A DNA stretch of 64,000 bases, taken from assembly GCF_000761445.1 (NCBI RefSeq), contig NZ_KN196470.1, positions 78,142-142,141 of the forward strand. Reading direction: 5' to 3'. The notes under the pieces are model-generated. The model was not told the origin of the DNA, did not search any database, and saw only the letters and a list, made by a program, of their open reading frames with translations. Below are positions 17,625 to 28,347 of the stretch, one piece after another. Positions within the stretch are counted from its first letter, which is position 1, and the number at the start of each line of letters is the position of its first letter. The position numbers and the translations under genes are program-made. Source of the DNA: Oleiagrimonas soli (GTDB taxonomy: Bacteria > Pseudomonadota > Gammaproteobacteria > Xanthomonadales > Rhodanobacteraceae).

Positions 17625-18521
17625 ATGAACGCCGTACTGCACATGGACGAATCCGCTCTCGATGCGCCGCTGTCGGTGCGTGGCGTCGCCCATGCCTACG
17701 AGGGACGCAACGCCCTGCGCGGCGTCGACCTGGACCTGCCGCGCGGCAGCGTGCTGGGTCTGATCGGCCGCAACGGCGCGGGCAAGTCCACCCTGATCCG
17801 CGCCATGCTCGGCCTGCTCGAACCGCTGGCCGGCGAGACGCGCGTGTTCGGCGAACCGGCCCTGCGCCTATCCGACGCCGCCAAGGCGCGCATCGCCTAC
17901 GTGCCGCAGCAGCCCGAGGCGCTGGCCTGGCTGACCGCGACGCAGATGTTCGACTACCTGTCGCGCTTCTACCCGAACTGGGACGCCGGCTTCGTCGAAC
18001 GCACGATGCAGCGCTGGCAGCTGCCGACGAATCGCGTCATGGCCAAGCTGTCGCCGGGCGAACGCCAGCGCGTGGATCTGATCCGCGCCCTGGCCTCGCA
18101 GCCCGAACTGCTGGTGCTGGACGAACCGGCCGCCGCGCTCGATCCGGTGGCGCGCCGCGACCTGCTGCGCGAGGTCGCCCTGCGCGCCGGCGAGGCGGGC
18201 GCGACGGTGCTGTTCTCGACCCATATCGTCTCCGACCTGGAACGCGCGGCGTCGGAGATCGCCTTCCTGCACGACGGCCAATTGCTGCTGCACTGCGGCC
18301 TGGACGAGACCAAGGAACGCTATGCGCGCCTGTGGTTGCCCGCCAGCCAGAGTGCCGCCGCGCCGCCACACGCCCTCAGTCGTCACCGCCACGACGACGG
18401 CAGCCTGAGCGTGGTGGTCGAACGCGGCGAAGACGGCGGCTGGCCCGAAGCCGCGCGCCTGCCCGGTGCACGCGTTGATGCGCTGGGCCTGGAAGACCTG
18501 TTCGTGGAGATCGCCGAATGA
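17625..18521 (+). CDS. ABC transporter ATP-binding protein
   Basis: The 298-residue ATPase starts four bases after the regulator's stop. It has Walker A GRNGAGKST, Q-loop PQQPEALAWL, signature LSPGERQRV, Walker B LLVLDEPAAALDP and switch His (STHIV). After the nucleotide-binding domain (to about residue 225) there is a 70-residue tail with no family I know. It matches the ABC-2 type ATPases of YtrA-controlled operons. The substrate is unknown; such systems have been linked to cell-envelope stress and peptide antibiotics. Confidence 0.92.
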   Translation: MNAVLHMDESALDAPLSVRGVAHAYEGRNALRGVDLDLPRGSVLGLIGRNGAGKSTLIRAMLGLLEPLAGETRVFGEPALRLSDAAKARIAYVPQQPEALAWLTATQMFDYLSRFYPNWDAGFVERTMQRWQLPTNRVMAKLSPGERQRVDLIRALASQPELLVLDEPAAALDPVARRDLLREVALRAGEAGATVLFSTHIVSDLERAASEIAFLHDGQLLLHCGLDETKERYARLWLPASQSAAAPPHALSRHRHDDGSLSVVVERGEDGGWPEAARLPGARVDALGLEDLFVEIAE

Positions 18522-18715
18522 ACGCGCATACGCTGCACGCCGTCGTCCGGCGACCCGCGAACGCGCTGCGCCGGACCCGACGCTGGCCGGTGCTGCTCGG
18601 TCTGGCCGGCCTGCTGACGGTGAGCCTGGCCCTGCTGCTGCACGTGGGACCGGTCTGGATGATGCTCTGCGCGCTGCTGCCCGGCCTTGGTCTGGGCCTG
18701 GAGATCAGCCGATGA
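18518..18715 (+). CDS. Small basic two-helix membrane protein
   Basis: A 65-residue protein with a basic N terminus (HAVVRRPANALRRTRRW) and two hydrophobic segments separated by a short turn. Its ATG overlaps the ATPase stop, and its stop overlaps the next gene's ATG (ATGA at both ends), which strongly supports it as a real, translationally coupled gene. No family recognised. It probably sits with the permease as a small subunit of the transporter. Confidence 0.72.
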   Translation: MNAHTLHAVVRRPANALRRTRRWPVLLGLAGLLTVSLALLLHVGPVWMMLCALLPGLGLGLEISR

Positions 18716-20211
18716 ACACCATCCTGATCACGCCGTGGCGCGGCACGCCCCCGCAGATGCGCTGGATCGGCAGCGGCGTGCTGGTGCTGTGCGCGCTGGG
18801 CGCGGCGCTTGCCGGCGCGCTCGCGCACAAGTCCGACTGGCCAATGACCTCGGCCATGATTCTCGGCTTCGGCCTGGCCTACGGCTGGGCGTTCCTGATG
18901 GCCAGCACCATGTTGCTGGCCGTCGACGCGCATCAGCTGCGCCTGCCCGGCATCGCCCGTCGCATCACTCTGAGCATCCTGGTCTATCTGCTGCTGAGCG
19001 TGGTGCCCGCGACGCTGGTGCTGGGCGCCTTCGGCGGCCATTACCTGTCGATTGCGCTGGTGCTGCTGCTGTTTTGTCTGGTCGGTCTGGCGTTCACCAC
19101 GCTGCCGCGCTTCATCGCCATGTGGATGGTGTTCCTGCCCGCGCTGAGCGGCGCCATGAAGCACACCATCTCGATTCCGGGACCGAGCTCGCCGCTGTTC
19201 TTCGACTGGGCCGGACCCGCCGTACTGCTGCTCAGCGTGGTGATCGTGCTGCGTTGGCGCCAGCTGGTGCGCGCGGAGAAACGTCTGGAGCAGGGCCTGA
19301 GCAGCGCGATGGTAATGCAGTTCCGACGCAAGTCCGGCTGGAACGAATGGAGCATGGCCTGCCAGGACGGCAGCAGCGCGCTGCGCAATCGCCCGGACTG
19401 GATGCTGGCGCGCGTGGACCTGCGCCGTGTCGGCCCGAAGCACCTCGCGCGCACCCTGCGCGTGGCGCTGGGCGGCTGGTACGTGCCGCGCAGCTTCGTC
19501 GGCCACCTGCGCAATCTGGCGCCGGCCCTGCTGCCGATGGTGGTGATTCTGCCCGTGCTGTTGATCGTGCAGACCAGCGGCAAGCCCTCGGCAGCCCTGT
19601 TGCGCGGCTTCAGCGTCGGCATGATCGGCTGGATCGGCATCTTCGGCTCGGCGATGGTGGCGATCATGAGCGCCACGACCCTGCGCCGGCGCTGGTCGCA
19701 GGTCAACGGCGAGCTGCCCCTGCTGGCCCTGCTGCCCGGCCTCGGCGACGTCGAACAGGTGAAGCGCACCCTCCTGCGCGCCGCCCTGCGTCCGCCCGCC
19801 GTGGCGCTGGCGATCATCATGGTGCTGATGCTGCTCGCGGCCTGGGCGCTGCACATGAACGCGCTGGGCATGGTCGCCATCGCGCTGAGCCAGATCGGCT
19901 GCGGCCTGCTGCTGTTCGCGCTGGCGCTGGACGTGCTCGGCGGACGCCCGATGGCCTCGTGGAAACTGGCGGTGCTGATCACGCTGACCGTCACCCTGAC
20001 CAGCCTGTCGTGCTTCATGCCAATCACTTCGCTCGGTCGCGACGCGTGGGCCTACGCCGACCGTGTCGTCGCCATGCTGATCGCGGCCTGGATCGGCATG
20101 GCCGGACTGCTGCTGGTGCTGGGCTGGCGCGGCGCGCGACGTTTCCGCCATCGCCGGCATGCCTTCCTGATGCTGGACACGGCGGCGCCGCGGGATACCT
20201 CCGCGCCATAG
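18712..20211 (+). CDS. Large polytopic membrane protein, presumed ABC permease
   Basis: The 499-residue protein has two hydrophobic halves. Residues about 15-185 hold six likely membrane segments. A hydrophilic stretch follows (about 190-265, MQFRRKSGWNEWSMACQDG), then a second half with about six more segments. I do not recognise an ABC-2 permease signature, but it follows the ATPase and small membrane protein with a 4-base overlap, so it is most likely the membrane component of the exporter. The start at 18712 is fixed by the overlap; the frame is open further upstream inside neighbouring genes. Confidence 0.8.
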   Translation: MNTILITPWRGTPPQMRWIGSGVLVLCALGAALAGALAHKSDWPMTSAMILGFGLAYGWAFLMASTMLLAVDAHQLRLPGIARRITLSILVYLLLSVVPATLVLGAFGGHYLSIALVLLLFCLVGLAFTTLPRFIAMWMVFLPALSGAMKHTISIPGPSSPLFFDWAGPAVLLLSVVIVLRWRQLVRAEKRLEQGLSSAMVMQFRRKSGWNEWSMACQDGSSALRNRPDWMLARVDLRRVGPKHLARTLRVALGGWYVPRSFVGHLRNLAPALLPMVVILPVLLIVQTSGKPSAALLRGFSVGMIGWIGIFGSAMVAIMSATTLRRRWSQVNGELPLLALLPGLGDVEQVKRTLLRAALRPPAVALAIIMVLMLLAAWALHMNALGMVAIALSQIGCGLLLFALALDVLGGRPMASWKLAVLITLTVTLTSLSCFMPITSLGRDAWAYADRVVAMLIAAWIGMAGLLLVLGWRGARRFRHRRHAFLMLDTAAPRDTSAP

Positions 20212-20267
20212 GCGCCGCGCTTCGCCGATCGCGCACGACGCGCAGGAACACACTCTCGGACACCGAG

Positions 20268-20561
20268 ATGACGTCGATGCACATCCAACCCTCCGAAGCC
20301 ACGCGGGATGCCTTACCCTCGCCCGCTGCGCGCCCGTGGTGGCGCAAACTGCTGGTGCCCGTGGCGCTGGCGGTCCTGGCGCTGGTGGTGCTCAGCCCCG
20401 AGTTCGCGTTTCTCGGCGTGTTCCTCGATGCGGCCGTCGTCGACGTGCTGATGATGATGCTGGGCATGCAGCTGCTGCTGTTCCGCGATCAGTGGCTCGC
20501 ACTGGCGCGCAACGCATGGACGGCGACGGCACGGCGCTGGCGAAGCCTGCGGCGGCGCTGA
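20268..20561 (+). CDS. Hypothetical small membrane protein
   Basis: A 97-residue protein with a polar N terminus (MTSMHIQPSEATRDALPSP), two hydrophobic segments (LLVPVALAVLALVVLS; then VVDVLMMMLGMQLLLF) and a basic tail (ARRWRSLRRR). No family recognised. It lies 56 bp after the permease gene and 7 bp before the convergent radical SAM gene's stop. The Met at the fourth codon is an alternative start. Confidence 0.6.
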   Translation: MTSMHIQPSEATRDALPSPAARPWWRKLLVPVALAVLALVVLSPEFAFLGVFLDAAVVDVLMMMLGMQLLLFRDQWLALARNAWTATARRWRSLRRR

Positions 20562-20568
20562 GCGAAGC

Positions 20569-21672
20569 TCAATCGGCCGCGAACAACTCGCCCTGCGGCG
20601 ACGGCGGACGCGGCGGCCGGAAGCGATCGGTGTCGAGCTGCAGGTCGCGCGCGCGAGCGAAACCGTACCGGCGACAGGCGACCTCGAAACGCCGGCGCAG
20701 CAGATCGGCGAACACGCCCTTGCCGCGCATGCGGGTGCGGAAATCGCTGTCGTAGTCGCGCCCGCCGTGCATCTGCTGGATCAGGCTCATGACATGTTCC
20801 GCGCGCTGCGGCGCATGCAGCGCCAGCCATTCGCGGAACAGCGTCTTCAGCTCCCACGGCAGGCGCACCGTGGTGTAACCGGCGCAACGCGCGCCTTCCG
20901 CGGCGGCCCGCTCCAACACCTTTTCCATGTCCTTGTCGTTGAGCGCGGGAATGATCGGCGCCACCAGCACGCCCACCGGCACGCCGGCGTCGGCCAGCGC
21001 GCCGATGGCGCGCAGCCGCCGATGCGGCGCGCTGGCGCGCGGTTCCAGCTTCGCCGCCAGACAGTTGTCCAGCGAGTTGACCGAGACGAACACCTGCACC
21101 AGTCGCTGCGCCGCCATCGGCGCCAGCAAATCGAGATCGCGTTCGACCATGGCGTTCTTGGTCACGATCGTGCACGGATGCCGGCACTCGGCCAGCACTT
21201 CCAGCGCGGCGCGGGTCAGGCGCAGGTTCTTCTCGACCGGCTGGTAGGGGTCGGTGTTGCTGCCGATATTGATCGGACTGACTTCGTAGCCGGGCCGCGA
21301 CAGCTCGCGCCGCAACACCTCGGCAAGGTTTTCCTTGGCGCGGATGCGGGTCTCGAAATCCAGTCCCGGCGAGAGGTTCAGGTAGCTGTGCGAAGGCCGC
21401 GCGAAGCAGTACACGCAACCGTGCTCGCAACCGCGGTAGGGATTCATCGCCTGGGTGAAATGGATGTCCGGCGAGTCGTTGCGCGTGATCACGCTGCGCG
21501 CTCGCTCGGGCGTCACCTGCGTGCGCGGGCGCGGCGCATCGGCATCCAGCAGCGCGCTCTGCCAGCCATCGTCCTCGTGCGAATGGCGCACGGTCTCGAA
21601 GCGCCCTTCCGGATTGGAAGCGGCGCCGCGTCCCTTGATGGCCTGCGGTCGGTCGGGGTCGATGGCATGCAT
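20569..21672 (-). CDS. PA0069-family radical SAM protein
   Basis: The 367-residue protein binds a 4Fe-4S cluster through GCEHGCVYCFAR (CxxxCxxC) and has downstream SAM-contact motifs (PINIGSNTDPYQPVEKNLRLTR; then TIVTKNAM). Its start (KGRGAASNPEGRFE) is typical of a conserved bacterial family related to spore photoproduct lyase and annotated only as PA0069-like. The reaction is unknown. It is convergent with the small membrane protein and probably monocistronic. Confidence 0.88.
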   Translation of the reverse strand: MHAIDPDRPQAIKGRGAASNPEGRFETVRHSHEDDGWQSALLDADAPRPRTQVTPERARSVITRNDSPDIHFTQAMNPYRGCEHGCVYCFARPSHSYLNLSPGLDFETRIRAKENLAEVLRRELSRPGYEVSPINIGSNTDPYQPVEKNLRLTRAALEVLAECRHPCTIVTKNAMVERDLDLLAPMAAQRLVQVFVSVNSLDNCLAAKLEPRASAPHRRLRAIGALADAGVPVGVLVAPIIPALNDKDMEKVLERAAAEGARCAGYTTVRLPWELKTLFREWLALHAPQRAEHVMSLIQQMHGGRDYDSDFRTRMRGKGVFADLLRRRFEVACRRYGFARARDLQLDTDRFRPPRPPSPQGELFAAD

Positions 21673-21729
21673 GCCGCGCAGGCTAGCGCCGCGCCGTCTC
21701 AGCGACGGCGACGCACCCGAAACCCCGAT

Positions 21730-23142
21730 TCAACGCCGCAGCAACAACCCCATCATGCGCCGGAAGCGCGCGCCGTAGGGCGGGTTGAGCAGGCCGACGC
21801 CGTTCAGGCGCGTCTGGCGGAACACCGGCAGCATCTTCGAGAACGTGCGGAATCCCGCTTCACCGTGGTACGCACCGAGACCGGAAGCGCCGACGCCGCC
21901 GAACGGCAGATGATGCTGGGCAACGTGGTAGAGCGTGTCGTTGATGCACATGCCGCCGGCCAACTGGCTGCGCTCGACACGGCGCTGCACGGCGCGGTCG
22001 TCGTCGAACAGGTACAGCGCCAGCGGATGCGGACGTGCGGCGATGTAGTCCAGCGCATCCTGCAGCTCGTCGTAGGGAACCACGGGCAGCAGCGGTCCGA
22101 AGATCTCTTCCTGCATGACACCGGCGGCGTCTGGGGTGTCGGTCAGCACCGTCGGTGGCAGCACGCGCCGCGCATCGTCCGACGACGACGACGCCAGCGC
22201 ATGCGCCTTCGCGCCGCGTTCCACGGCTTCGTCGCGCAGACGCAGCAACCGCGCGTGCTTGGCGGCGTCGACAATGCTGGCGTACTGGCCGCCGGCCGCC
22301 AACTGCGGATACATGCGCGCGACCACGCGCCGCGCGCAGGCGATGAAGTCGGCTTCGCGACCGCGCGGCAACAACACGTAGTCCGGCGCGATGCAGGTCT
22401 GCCCCGCATTGACGCACTTGCCGTAGACGATGCGCTCGACCGCCGCCTCGAAACGCGCGCCCGGGCCGATGATCGCCGGCGACTTGCCGCCCAGTTCCAG
22501 TGTCACCGGCGTCAGATTCGCCGCCGCGGCGCGCATCACGTGGCGACCGACGGCGGTCGAACCGGTGAACAGCAGATGGTCGAACGGCAGCGCGGAGAAC
22601 GCCTGCGCCACGCTGGCATCGCCATTGACCACGCAGACCTCGCCCTCGGGGAAATACTGCGCGATCAGATCCGCGAACAGCGCGGCGAAGCGCGGCGTGT
22701 ACTCGCTCATCTTCACCATCGCGCGGTTGCCGGCCGCCAGCGCATCGACCAGCGGCCCCACGGCCAGGAACAGCGGATAGTTCCACGGCACGATGATGCC
22801 GACCACGCCCAGCGGCCGAGGCACCAGCAGCGTGCGCGCCGGCAGGAACCACAGCCCGGCCAGATGCCGTTTCGGCTTCATCCAGCGACGCAGATGGCCG
22901 CGTGCATGACGCACGGCCTGCAACGACGGGAACAGTTCCAGCAGCTGCGTTTCCTCAGTCGGACGACCGCCGAAATCCGCATCGATGGCGGCGCAGATCG
23001 CGTCCTGGTGTTCACCCAGCAGCGCGGCGAGCGCATCCAGCCGCTGCCGCCGCATGTCGGCGGTCGGATGCGGTTGCGCGCGCTGCGCTGCGCGCATCGT
23101 GTCGAGCAGATCGCTGAGTTGATCGGGGTCGGCGTGGGTCAT
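21730..23142 (-). CDS. Aldehyde dehydrogenase, coniferyl-aldehyde dehydrogenase type
   Basis: The 470-residue class-3-like ALDH oxidises an aldehyde with NAD(P). Visible motifs: VVGIIVPWNYPLFLAVGPL, the cofactor loop FTGSTAVGR, general base Glu in LELGGKSP, and catalytic Cys in NAGQTCIAPDYVL. The C-terminal INDTLYHVAQHHLPFGGVGASG fits the coniferyl/fatty-aldehyde group. The start MTHADPD was preferred; the frame is open 19 codons further. Natural substrate unknown. Confidence 0.88.
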   Translation of the reverse strand: MTHADPDQLSDLLDTMRAAQRAQPHPTADMRRQRLDALAALLGEHQDAICAAIDADFGGRPTEETQLLELFPSLQAVRHARGHLRRWMKPKRHLAGLWFLPARTLLVPRPLGVVGIIVPWNYPLFLAVGPLVDALAAGNRAMVKMSEYTPRFAALFADLIAQYFPEGEVCVVNGDASVAQAFSALPFDHLLFTGSTAVGRHVMRAAAANLTPVTLELGGKSPAIIGPGARFEAAVERIVYGKCVNAGQTCIAPDYVLLPRGREADFIACARRVVARMYPQLAAGGQYASIVDAAKHARLLRLRDEAVERGAKAHALASSSSDDARRVLPPTVLTDTPDAAGVMQEEIFGPLLPVVPYDELQDALDYIAARPHPLALYLFDDDRAVQRRVERSQLAGGMCINDTLYHVAQHHLPFGGVGASGLGAYHGEAGFRTFSKMLPVFRQTRLNGVGLLNPPYGARFRRMMGLLLRR

Positions 23143-23282
23143 GCGCGTTTCCGTCGGTGGCGGCACATCCCACGATACCCGATCCGACGCCGCGACCATG
23201 CGATCCCGTGTCGCGCGGCATGTCCCAGCGGCGCATCGCCGGGCTATGATCGGGGCCTGTGTTCCGGATGGAAGCTTGCGTC

Positions 23283-23528
23283 ATGACGCGCTGGATTCTG
23301 CTGCTGTTGACTCTGTCTTCGATACTGCTGGTGATCCTGACCTCGTCGCCGTCGTGGATGACGGTCGGCATCGCCGGCGCCCTGTTCGGTCTGGTCGCCA
23401 CGGTGCTGGCGTTCGCGCAGGCACGCATCGGCGCCAGCGCGCGCGGCGAGGAACTCAACGACTTCGAAATTCAGCAGCTGCAGCAGGCCATGCGTCAGCG
23501 CAAGAGCGGCGATCCGCCCGCGTCTTGA
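23283..23528 (+). CDS. Hypothetical small membrane protein
   Basis: An 81-residue protein with two closely spaced hydrophobic segments (TRWILLLLTLSSILLVILTS; VGIAGALFGLVATVLAFAQ) and a charged C-terminal helix (GEELNDFEIQQLQQAMRQRK) probably facing the cytoplasm. An alternative start eight codons upstream (MFRMEAC) exists. No family recognised. It lies between a divergent aldehyde dehydrogenase and acs. Confidence 0.65.
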   Translation: MTRWILLLLTLSSILLVILTSSPSWMTVGIAGALFGLVATVLAFAQARIGASARGEELNDFEIQQLQQAMRQRKSGDPPAS

Positions 23529-23634
23529 CGCCGCGCTTCGAGCCGCGCCCGGGTCGGCTACACTGATCCGGCTTGCCCGTCCCTCGGCATGCCGATGGCG
23601 GGTCTGATCCCTTTCTCGTACGGAGGTGAGAACC

Positions 23635-25575
<1,941 letters not shown>

Positions 25576-25579
25576 GCGC

Positions 25580-26224
25580 GTGACGCTTTTCGACACCGCC
25601 CTGCCTGCACGCGCGTCGCGGGATCTGTCCGACGACGCCGTGCACGTTTGGCGGTTGCCCTATCGCCGCGGCGAGGGCCGCGCGCCGTTGCGCCGTCTGC
25701 TCGCGGCCTACCTGGACACGACTTCGGACCGCGTGCAGTTCCACGACGGCGAGCACGGTCGCCCGGTCCTGCGCGATGCGCCGACTGCGCTCGACTTCAA
25801 CTGGTCTCACAGCGGCGACATCGCCCTGGTCGCGATCGCACGTGGCTTGCCGCAACTGGGCATCGACATCGAGGTCTCACGTCCGCGACCACGTGCACTG
25901 GCGCTCGCGGAACGTTTTTTCGCCATCGACGAACATACCCGCATCGCCGCGCTGCCCGATACGCAGCGCACCGACGCCTTCCTGCGCCTGTGGACCGCGA
26001 AGGAGGCGGTGCTCAAGGGACTCGGCGAAGGCTTGCGCTATGGCCTGCATCGGGTCGCGTTCCGCTTGGTCGAGGGCGAGCCCGTGGCGCATGCCTTCGA
26101 CGGACCTGTCGGCCCGCCCGGTGCCTGGCAACTGCACCCGCTGGCCAGGCCGGATTTCACCGCCTGTTTGGCCTGGCGCGGGGCGCCGCGTCGTGTGCAC
26201 TGGCTGCACATGACCGAATCCTGA
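25580..26224 (+). CDS. 4'-phosphopantetheinyl transferase (Sfp/AcpT type)
   Basis: Transfers phosphopantetheine from CoA onto carrier-protein serines. The 214-residue protein has the [14 protein letters not shown] and LGIDIE motifs (Mg-binding Asp and Glu) and [15 protein letters not shown] (WxxKEA). It starts with GTG four bases after acs, so the genes are probably co-transcribed, linking CoA use and carrier-protein activation. The target carrier protein is not in the window. Confidence 0.9.
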   Translation: MTLFDTALPARASRDLSDDAVHVWRLPYRRGEGRAPLRRLLAAYLDTTSDRVQFHDGEHGRPVLRDAPTALDFNWSHSGDIALVAIARGLPQLGIDIEVSRPRPRALALAERFFAIDEHTRIAALPDTQRTDAFLRLWTAKEAVLKGLGEGLRYGLHRVAFRLVEGEPVAHAFDGPVGPPGAWQLHPLARPDFTACLAWRGAPRRVHWLHMTES

Positions 26225-26348
26225 AGCGGCGGGAACTTTCCCATCCGGCGCCAGTCCAATCTTTTGCAAGCCCGTACAACGTCTTGCATCGTGGAATGCT
26301 GACCACACGGACGTGGTTCCTCTCTTCTCTGGTTTCCCCTCGATTGCA

Positions 26349-26378
26349 GCGCACGTCACGCACGTGCGCTTTTTTTTT
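26349..26378 (+). terminator. Strong rho-independent terminator
   Basis: An 8-bp perfect stem GCGCACGT / ACGTGCGC with a 5-base loop is followed by nine T. It lies 125 bp after the phosphopantetheinyl transferase and 86 bp before pdxJ. It may end the acs operon or a separate short transcript (see findings). Confidence 0.85.
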
Positions 26379-26463
26379 GCTCGCGCCACGTCACACGTGC
26401 GTTTTCTGTTCAGCCGGATCGGCTTTGCGTAAAGTAATGGGCCGTTTTGCTGTGGATTCCAGC

Positions 26464-27216
26464 ATGACCGTTCTCAGCGTCAACCTGAATAAGATCGCCG
26501 TGCTGCGCAATTCGCGCGGCCACGACCAGCCCGACATGGCGACAGCCGCGCGCGTCTGCATGGACGCCGGATGCGGTGGCATCACGGTGCATCCGCGTCC
26601 CGACCAGCGCCACGTGCGTCCCGACGATGTCCGCCGCCTGGCCGCGCAGACCCGCGGGCGCGTGGAATTCAACATCGAGGGCAATCCCTTTGCCGGACCG
26701 CGCGAGGGCTACCCGGGCTTCCTCGAACTGGTGCGCGAAGCGCGCCCGACCCAGGTCACCCTGGTGCCCGACAGCGACGAGCAGATCACTTCCGACCATG
26801 GCTTCGATCTGCGCAGCGACATAGAACGACTGAAACCGGCGCTGGACGCGATTCATGCCGCCGGCGCGCGTTGCAGCCTGTTCATCGATGCCGGTCACGA
26901 CGATGATGAAGGCTTCGCCCGCGCCGCTGAAGCCGGCGTGGCCCGTGTGGAAATCTACACCGGTCCCTACGCCGACGCTTTCGCCGCCGGCAAACCCCAA
27001 GTCGAACTGGAACGCTGCGCACAGACCGCGCGTCGTGCCCACGCGGCCGGGCTGGCGGTCAATGCCGGCCACGATCTCAGCCAGGCCAATCTGGGCGCCT
27101 TCAAGCAGGCCATTCCGGGTTTGGCCGAAGTATCGATCGGTCACGCGCTGATCGGGGAAGCCCTGTATGCCGGCCTGGACGCCACCGTGCGTCGCTATCT
27201 CGACATTCTCCGTTGA
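26464..27216 (+). CDS. pdxJ: Pyridoxine 5'-phosphate synthase
   Basis: Condenses 1-deoxyxylulose-5-phosphate with 3-amino-2-oxopropyl phosphate in vitamin B6 synthesis. The 250-residue TIM barrel shows the family start ([16 protein letters not shown]), [20 protein letters not shown] with the active-site His and Arg, [29 protein letters not shown] and [11 protein letters not shown]. The frame is open for a long way upstream, but ATG 26464 is the only start giving the conserved N terminus. Its position next to the tonB-exb cluster is as in Xanthomonas. Confidence 0.96.
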   Translation: MTVLSVNLNKIAVLRNSRGHDQPDMATAARVCMDAGCGGITVHPRPDQRHVRPDDVRRLAAQTRGRVEFNIEGNPFAGPREGYPGFLELVREARPTQVTLVPDSDEQITSDHGFDLRSDIERLKPALDAIHAAGARCSLFIDAGHDDDEGFARAAEAGVARVEIYTGPYADAFAAGKPQVELERCAQTARRAHAAGLAVNAGHDLSQANLGAFKQAIPGLAEVSIGHALIGEALYAGLDATVRRYLDILR

Positions 27217-27279
27217 GAGCCGCTACGCCACGCCACGCGGCGCAGACTATCCGCGCTTTCAGGCACAAACTCCCGACAT

Positions 27280-27304
27280 AAAAAAACGGGCGCCGAAGCG
27301 CCCG
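27280..27304 (-). terminator. Rho-independent terminator of the tonB-exbBDD cluster
   Basis: On the minus strand the stem CGGGCG / CGCCCG with a 6-base TTCGG-type loop is followed by seven T. It lies about 30 bases after the exbD2 stop. Confidence 0.85.
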
Positions 27305-27334
27305 TCACTAGCATGTTGCACCAAGGGTGGTGCC

Positions 27335-27754
27335 TTACTGATCCATGTCGCGGAAGCCGATCTTCTGCATACCCACGCTCTTGGCGTCGGCCAGCACGTG
27401 GGCCATGACGTCGTACTGCGCATTGTCATTGGCCGCGATCTGCAACTCCGGCTGCTTGTCCAACGGCTTGCTGCCATAGACTTCCAGCTGCAGCTTGAGT
27501 CCAGCCTCGCTGATCGGCACGTCGTTGAGGTACAGCGAACCGTCCGCCTGGATCGTCAGCCGCAAGGGTTCCGGCGGGTTCTCCGGCGGCTTGGTGTTGG
27601 GGTTCGGCTGCGGCAGATCGATGTTGATGCGATGCGTCAACTGCGGCGCCGTGATCATGAAGATGATCAGCAGCACCAACATCACGTCCACGAGGGGCGT
27701 GACGTTGATCTCGGACATCGCCGAGCCCTTACCTGCGTTGGAACTGAAAGCCAT
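27335..27754 (-). CDS. exbD2: Biopolymer transport protein ExbD (second copy)
   Basis: The 139-residue inner-membrane component of the TonB energy system has a cytoplasmic start (NVTPLVDVMLVLLIIFMITAPQL), whose single membrane helix carries the conserved Asp for proton flow, and a periplasmic domain (LTIQADGSLYLNDVPI). It follows a paralogous exbD with a 163-bp gap. In Xanthomonas campestris the equivalent exbD2 is dispensable for iron uptake but affects plant responses; function here is inferred by synteny. Confidence 0.92.
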   Translation of the reverse strand: MAFSSNAGKGSAMSEINVTPLVDVMLVLLIIFMITAPQLTHRINIDLPQPNPNTKPPENPPEPLRLTIQADGSLYLNDVPISEAGLKLQLEVYGSKPLDKQPELQIAANDNAQYDVMAHVLADAKSVGMQKIGFRDMDQ

Positions 27755-27917
27755 GTTGCATCCTCCGACGCCGCGAATCCGCGAGGATTCGCCTTGTCCT
27801 CAGCATACCTCTGCCGGGACCGCGCCTACTAACTGTGATTGTGCTCGTCGAAGAGCGGGGCGCATGAAGCCATGCCGCAAACGCCCCTGCCCGTTGGCCG
27901 CCCGCGAGCGGCTCAGG

Positions 27918-28331
27918 TCATTGCTTGCCCGTGGAAATGAATGCGGTGTGCACCATTCCCGCGTCTTTCGCATCCTTCAGAACCGCCTTGATGTTGGCGA
28001 CCTTCAGGGTCTTGTCCGCACGGATCTGAAGTTCCGGCTGCGGACTCTGCGAAGCGGCAACCTTCAGCTTCGCGACCAGTTCCGCCTTGGACACTTCGCG
28101 GTCGTTCCAGTACATGCTGCCATCCGGCTTGATCGCCAAGTCGATCGGCTTGTTGACCTTCGTCTTGCCGGCTTCCGGATTGGCCGTCGGAATCGTGACC
28201 TTCACTTTGTGCGTCAGCAGCGGTGCCGTGATCATGAAGATGATCAGCAGAACCAACATCACGTCCACGAGGGGCGTGACGTTGATTTCCGACATCACGC
28301 CGCCGTCATTACCTCCGGCGCTCATCGCCAT
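27918..28331 (-). CDS. exbD: Biopolymer transport protein ExbD (first copy)
   Basis: A 137-residue ExbD/TolR protein with the same INVTPLVDVMLVLLIIFMITAPLL helix and a periplasmic domain (DLAIKPDGSMYWNDREVSKAEL). It lies 16 bp after exbB, so the two are surely co-transcribed. The transmembrane segment is almost identical to that of the second copy while the periplasmic parts differ, as expected if they share ExbB but contact different partners. Confidence 0.93.
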   Translation of the reverse strand: MAMSAGGNDGGVMSEINVTPLVDVMLVLLIIFMITAPLLTHKVKVTIPTANPEAGKTKVNKPIDLAIKPDGSMYWNDREVSKAELVAKLKVAASQSPQPELQIRADKTLKVANIKAVLKDAKDAGMVHTAFISTGKQ

Positions 28332-28347
28332 GATTCAGTCCTCCTGC

